A DNA stretch of 7,617 nucleotides from Nitrospiria bacterium (lineage in GTDB: Bacteria > Nitrospirota > CAKKRA01 > 9FT-COMBO-42-15): NCBI GenBank assembly GCA_919903585.1, contig CAKKST010000330.1:1-7617 (forward strand), written 5' to 3'. The notes under the pieces were generated by a model that saw only the letters and a program-made list of their open reading frames with translations, searched no databases and was not told the DNA's origin. Both the position numbers and the translations under genes were made by a program. Below are positions 5,621 through 7,617 of the stretch, piece by piece. Position 1 is the first letter of the stretch. Every line of letters starts with the position of its first letter.

Positions 5621-6046
5621 TCAATGGAGGAATCCACGCCGATTTAGGACATAGGCATACGCATAAACAATCAAAAGTAAAATTAATCCATATAGGCCGC
5701 CAAGAAAACTGATGCCCCATCTGCCAATCAGTATAGATGAGACAAGACTGAGTACTATACTCACGAGCATCAATTTCAAAACTGACTTTCTGAAAAAAAG
5801 CAGAAGAAACGAAGAAACTACTATTAATAATACCTGCAAGGACCTGATAATGTGGTCAGCAATATTCAGGCTTTCATAAAATTTTGTTGCCTCATTTCCC
5901 AATTGCCCTGAGCGTGCCATAAAATAGGTCGCCATGAACCAACCAAGTGCTGAGACAAGGTAAAATGCCATGATGATTAACGATACAACAACAATTACTA
6001 ACTTCGCTAAGGGAAAGCGCCGATGATCACTTTTATTATTTTTCAT
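5621..6046 (-). CDS. Small four-helix membrane protein of unknown function
   Basis: I do not recognise the family of this 141-residue protein. After a short basic N-terminus (MKNNKSDHRRF) there are four hydrophobic segments, at about 14-42, 68-86, 88-107 and 112-134, ending in NRRGFLH. The positive-inside rule puts the N-terminus, the FFRKS turn (85-89) and the C-terminal NRR on the cytoplasmic side, with residues 45-65 outside. There is no cleavable signal and no catalytic motif. The ATG at 6044-6046 lacks a clear ribosome site. It lies 60 bases downstream of the DUF2283 gene on the same strand and may be read through from it, though a connection in function is not evident. Its 3' end faces the HEPN/MNT pair. 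Confidence 0.75.
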   Translation of the reverse strand: MKNNKSDHRRFPLAKLVIVVVSLIIMAFYLVSALGWFMATYFMARSGQLGNEATKFYESLNIADHIIRSLQVLLIVVSSFLLLFFRKSVLKLMLVSIVLSLVSSILIGRWGISFLGGLYGLILLLIVYAYAYVLNRRGFLH

Positions 6047-6106
6047 TTTATTTATGGCTTAACAAGTTATTAGATAGTTTTCTGTTCTTTATATATAAAA
6101 CATGAA

Positions 6107-6313
6107 TTAGACACTTGTCTTTTCCATTTGCAAAAAAGATACTTCTGAAATACCTGCTTTTTCTTTTGCATGCTCAATGGTCATGCTTACAAGATTGCCC
6201 TTTTCATCCAGGTCAATGTAGAGATTTTCTGATATTTCTTTTGTCTCAGCTACAGGAACATTTGAAAATTCAATCAATGCTGTATCTGTATCTGAAAAAT
6301 ACCGAATTTTCAT
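6107..6313 (-). CDS. DUF2283 family protein
   Basis: This 68-residue protein has the DUF2283 pattern: MKIRYFSDTDTALIEFSN at the start, then PVAETKEISENLYIDLDEKG (20-39) and LVSMTIEHAKEKAG (41-54). It is likely a small beta-rich cytoplasmic protein; the family has no established function. It begins with ATGA overlapping the stop of the upstream gene by four bases, and has a very strong AAGGAGGAG (6319-6327) five bases from the ATG. It should therefore be translated efficiently from the same message. The pair (a small basic protein followed by DUF2283) recurs in many genomes and looks like a toxin-antitoxin type arrangement. That is an inference from organisation. Confidence 0.88.
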   Translation of the reverse strand: MKIRYFSDTDTALIEFSNVPVAETKEISENLYIDLDEKGNLVSMTIEHAKEKAGISEVSFLQMEKTSV

Positions 6314-6552
6314 TTTTTCTCCTCCTTAAAGTTTCTATCAAAGAAAGCATTATGAATGGTCTCTCCATCCTCTAAAAGAATTACTCTTAAGTATTTCCCG
6401 GCTTCTTCGATAAGTTTCCACTTCCTTATCCTTCCATCAGCCTTAACTTCTGTCTTTATAGGTTTTTTGATAGCATCTAATATCCATTCCTCTTTAATAA
6501 TTGCCCTATCTGGACGCTGTCTAATAAATGAAAAGTATTGTGTATATTTCAT
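6310..6552 (-). CDS. Conserved small basic partner of the DUF2283 protein
   Basis: This 80-residue protein belongs to a family commonly found beside DUF2283 genes, recognised from MKYTQYFSFIRQRPDRA at the N-terminus, DGRIRKWKLIEEAGKYLRV (40-58) and LLEDGETIHNAFFDRNFK (60-77). I know no biochemical function for it. The fold resembles small single-domain toxins such as the DUF4258/BrnT-like group, with a C-terminal histidine (H68) and several arginines that could be catalytic or RNA-binding; this comparison is weak. The ATG at 6550-6552 has no good ribosome site, in contrast to the strong one for DUF2283 inside its own 3' end. It is the first gene of the unit. Confidence 0.82.
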   Translation of the reverse strand: MKYTQYFSFIRQRPDRAIIKEEWILDAIKKPIKTEVKADGRIRKWKLIEEAGKYLRVILLEDGETIHNAFFDRNFKEEKK

Positions 6553-6686
6553 GGCTTTATTTTATCATTTTTGGGAATAATTAGGACGCTTCCCATATTC
6601 CTTATTTTACAACCCTACAGCCTTTTTTCAGCTTTATTTTCTCACCCTTTTCCTCTATTGTCAAGGACTGCATTTTGAATTGTTTT

Positions 6687-6791
6687 GAGAAGGCGTCAAG
6701 ATTAACCGGTATTAAGAAAAAGACCGCTCTTGTGAGGCTCGGTCTGGAGGCTTTGATTGCAGGGCAGATAAGGGGGTCAAATGAATTGTAA
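6687..6791 (+). pseudogene. Truncated VapB-type antitoxin gene
   Basis: The plus strand from 6687 reads EKASRLTGIKKKTALVRLGL, then EALIAGQIRGSNEL and a TAA at 6789-6791. This matches the core of VapB-family antitoxins (PF09957 type), typically EKAxRLTGIKEKTALVxxGLxALIARESARRL. The N-terminal DNA-binding strand and a start codon cannot be read in frame: upstream the frame gives IVKDCILNCF without a Met. After ALIA the usual tail is lost. No VapC PIN-domain gene is nearby. It is a decayed fragment whose 3' end stops 21 bases short of the convergent hxlR gene. The opposite-strand reading frame over this area shows no recognisable domain. Confidence 0.75.
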
Positions 6792-6812
6792 GCAGGCTGC
6801 AATACTTTTTCA

Positions 6813-7121
6813 TTATTGCTTATGGTTCTTCTCTCCCCAAATCCTCATGCTTTCAATGATTGCCCCAAGGCTCTTTCCCCTTTTAGTCAGGGTATATTCA
6901 ACCCTCGGCGGCACCTCTGGAAAAATCTTTCTTGCAACTATACCCTCTTTTTCCAGATATCTCAACCTGCCTGACAGGGTCTTTGGGCTGACACCGCTGA
7001 GAGACTTTCTTAACTCGCCAAACCTTTTTGTGCCGGTAAAAAGATCTCTCAATATCAGTATCGTCCATTTGCCGCCGATAAGTTTTATTGACTTTTCAAC
7101 AGGACAACATCCATGCTTCAT
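6813..7121 (-). CDS. HxlR-family winged-helix transcriptional regulator
   Basis: This 102-residue protein is full length for the family. It shows the N-terminal CPVEKSIKLIGGKWTILILRDL (6-27), the recognition region RFGELRKSLSGVSPKTLSGRL (33-53), and the wing LEKEGIVARKIFPEVPPRVEYTLTKRGKSL (56-85). The cysteine in the CPVE motif (C6, with C5 before it) is the redox or electrophile sensor in characterised relatives such as HypR and YodB; sensing here is inferred. The ATG at 7119-7121 follows AGGAGG at 7127-7132 by five bases. A perfect 20-bp palindrome (7133-7152) lies directly upstream, a likely autoregulatory operator. It is transcribed away from the tusA-like gene, which it probably also controls. 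Confidence 0.93.
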   Translation of the reverse strand: MKHGCCPVEKSIKLIGGKWTILILRDLFTGTKRFGELRKSLSGVSPKTLSGRLRYLEKEGIVARKIFPEVPPRVEYTLTKRGKSLGAIIESMRIWGEKNHKQ

Positions 7122-7132
7122 AAAAACCTCCT

Positions 7133-7152
7133 GGTATAATGCTCATTATACC
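7133..7152. promoter_or_regulatory. 20-bp palindromic operator upstream of hxlR
   Basis: GGTATAATGCTCATTATACC has perfect nine-base arms around a two-base centre. Each arm contains TATAAT, one per strand, pointing outward, so the minus-strand copy (7149-7144) could be the -10 box of hxlR itself. It begins just beyond AGGAGG. A dimeric HxlR protein bound here would block its own transcription. No convincing -35 box accompanies it. Confidence 0.6.
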
Positions 7153-7153
7153 T

Positions 7154-7209
7154 GATTACACAGATTAAAAACTAATAAAGGGCCTCAATTTTTAATAATC
7201 TGTGTAATC
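7154..7209. repeat. 14-bp inverted repeat of the GATTACA type
   Basis: GATTACACAGATTA (7154-7167) and its exact complement (7196-7209) flank a 28-base AT-rich interior. The inner sequence can extend the stem with a small bulge. Two more TGTAATC units follow at 7216-7222 and 7225-7231. The shape is that of a short dispersed palindromic element; transcribed, it would fold as a long hairpin. Confidence 0.65.
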
Positions 7210-7254
7210 TGTTTTTGTAATCGGTGTAATCGGGCATCCTTATAGGATGTCTAT

Positions 7255-7308
7255 AGTATACTTTCTGAAACTGTATAACATAATTGTAACTACTTGACAA
7301 AGTATACT
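7255..7308. promoter_or_regulatory. Paired inverted AGTATACTTT boxes at the tusA promoter
   Basis: AGTATACTTT (7255-7264) and AAAGTATACT (7299-7308) are exact reverse complements, and each contains the palindrome AGTATACT. The second lies between the -35 and -10 boxes at 7294-7321, an ideal place for a repressor. The centres are 46 bases apart. HxlR is the obvious candidate ligand because it is the only regulator present. Confidence 0.6.
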
Positions 7309-7321
7309 GTAAGATGATACT
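7294..7321 (+). promoter_or_regulatory. Promoter of the tusA-like gene
   Basis: A perfect TTGACA (7294-7299), a 16-base spacer and GATACT (7316-7321, four of six) point toward the gene at 7443. The spacer contains an AGTATACT box. The leader would be about 115 bases long. Confidence 0.55.
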
Positions 7322-7425
7322 GTGTGTCAATATTTTACTGTTGGAAAGTTTTTAGCTGAAAAGATGTCAGAAGGATATTAATTGCAAATTGAAAATTTAG
7401 GAATTAAAAATTGACAATTAAAAAG

Positions 7426-7435
7426 AAGGAGGTGA
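7426..7435 (+). promoter_or_regulatory. Full-length ribosome binding site of the tusA-like gene
   Basis: AAGGAGGTGA matches the complement of the 16S 3' end over ten bases, seven bases before the ATG at 7443. It fixes the start and suggests high expression. Confidence 0.85.
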
Positions 7436-7442
7436 GAAGAAT

Positions 7443-7617
7443 ATGGATATCAAAACAGATAAGGTTCTTGACTGCAAAGGCCTGAGCTGTCCATTGCCTG
7501 TATTAAAGACAAAGAAGGCTATAGAAGAGCTCAAGAGCGGACAGATCCTTGAGATGATTGCAACTGACCCTGGCTCAAAGAATGACATGGAGGCATGGGC
7601 AAACAGGACAGGCAACC
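7443..7617 (+). CDS. TusA/SirA-like sulfur-carrier protein, 5' part
   Basis: The first 58 codons are present and the gene runs off the end of the window. The protein starts MDIKTDKVLDCKGLSCPLPV and continues LKTKKAIEELKSGQILEMIA, then TDPGSKNDMEAWANRTGN. The C16-P-L-P19 motif is the active site of TusA-family proteins, which carry sulfur as a persulfide on that cysteine for tRNA thiolation, cofactor synthesis or, in sulfur oxidisers and reducers, dissimilatory sulfur transfer. C11 is a second cysteine five residues before. The TDPG and W52 segment also fits the family. The downstream neighbours are outside the window, so which pathway it serves cannot be told. Control by the divergent HxlR regulator is likely from the operator layout. 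Confidence 0.93.
   Translation, partial: MDIKTDKVLDCKGLSCPLPVLKTKKAIEELKSGQILEMIATDPGSKNDMEAWANRTGN

Larger units (their letters stand above)
7122..7442. other. Divergent regulatory interval between hxlR and the tusA-like gene
   Basis: These 321 bases hold no gene but several structures: the hxlR ribosome site, a 20-bp palindrome (7133-7152), a 14-bp inverted repeat with iterated TGTAATC (7154-7231), a pair of inverted AGTATACTTT boxes (7255-7308), a promoter (7294-7321), and an AT-rich leader of about 115 bases ending in the tusA ribosome site. Confidence 0.85.

Noticed and set aside
6602..6802. Minus-strand 66-residue reading frame opposite the vapB remnant
   Set aside because: No ribosome site and no recognised domain. 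The plus strand of the same region has a clear VapB core. The lysine-rich end could be another fragment, but I cannot identify it.
6781..7155. Plus-strand 124-residue reading frame across hxlR
   Set aside because: It lies fully opposite the strongly supported HxlR gene, and its sequence shows no family features.
7154..7231. CRISPR-like array from the repeated TGTAATC units
   Set aside because: The units are seven bases with spacings of 13 and 9, far too short and irregular, and no cas gene is present.
7376..7420. AT-rich stretch with repeated AATT before the tusA ribosome site
   Set aside because: The repeats are short and imperfect and are expected in AT-rich DNA; no stable structure or consensus riboswitch was seen.

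Overview
The window (about 7.6 kb, AT-leaning, low-GC to mid-GC) looks like a bacterial chromosome. The genes are ordinary Gram-negative-style housekeeping and accessory genes with clear AGGAGG-type ribosome binding sites. The mix (UvrA, a CoA-binding protein, HEPN/MNT, DUF2283 and its partner, HxlR next to a TusA-like protein) and the decayed gene fragments resemble subsurface or sulfur-cycling lineages such as Nitrospirota or the former Deltaproteobacteria. That placement is an impression only; nothing in the sequence fixes the phylum.

Layout. Positions 46-904 (minus): a two-gene module of a small protein I do not recognise and a nucleotidyltransferase-fold protein, overlapping by 14 bases. 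Its near-consensus promoter (991-1019) sits at the end of uvrA, and a perfect 15-bp hairpin covers the last stop codon. Positions 1021-3870 (minus): a complete uvrA. Positions 3871-4111: a divergent promoter region and a frameshifted remnant of an mscS-type channel gene. Positions 4112-4507 (plus): a YccU-like CoA-binding protein. Positions 4508-4816: no intact gene, but a duplicated 3' end of the nucleotidyltransferase gene found further on. Positions 4817-5493 (plus): an overlapping HEPN/MNT toxin-antitoxin-type pair bracketed by two 133-base direct repeats. Positions 5621-6552 (minus): a four-helix membrane protein, a DUF2283 protein and its conserved small partner. Positions 6687-6791 (plus): a truncated VapB-type antitoxin remnant. 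Positions 6813-7121 (minus): an HxlR-family regulator. Positions 7122-7442: a dense regulatory interval. Positions 7443 to the end (plus): the first 58 codons of a TusA/SirA-like sulfur-carrier protein.

How the parts fit. The window is a housekeeping gene (uvrA) surrounded by small mobile-type modules and their debris: one complete HEPN/MNT pair, one nucleotidyltransferase pair, one DUF2283 pair, and fragments of vapB, an MNT gene and mscS. The right end is a separate regulatory story. A redox-type HxlR regulator is transcribed away from a tusA-like gene, with a 20-bp palindrome over its own leader and a pair of inverted AGTATACTTT boxes at the tusA promoter. I infer from this that HxlR controls itself and the sulfur-carrier gene.
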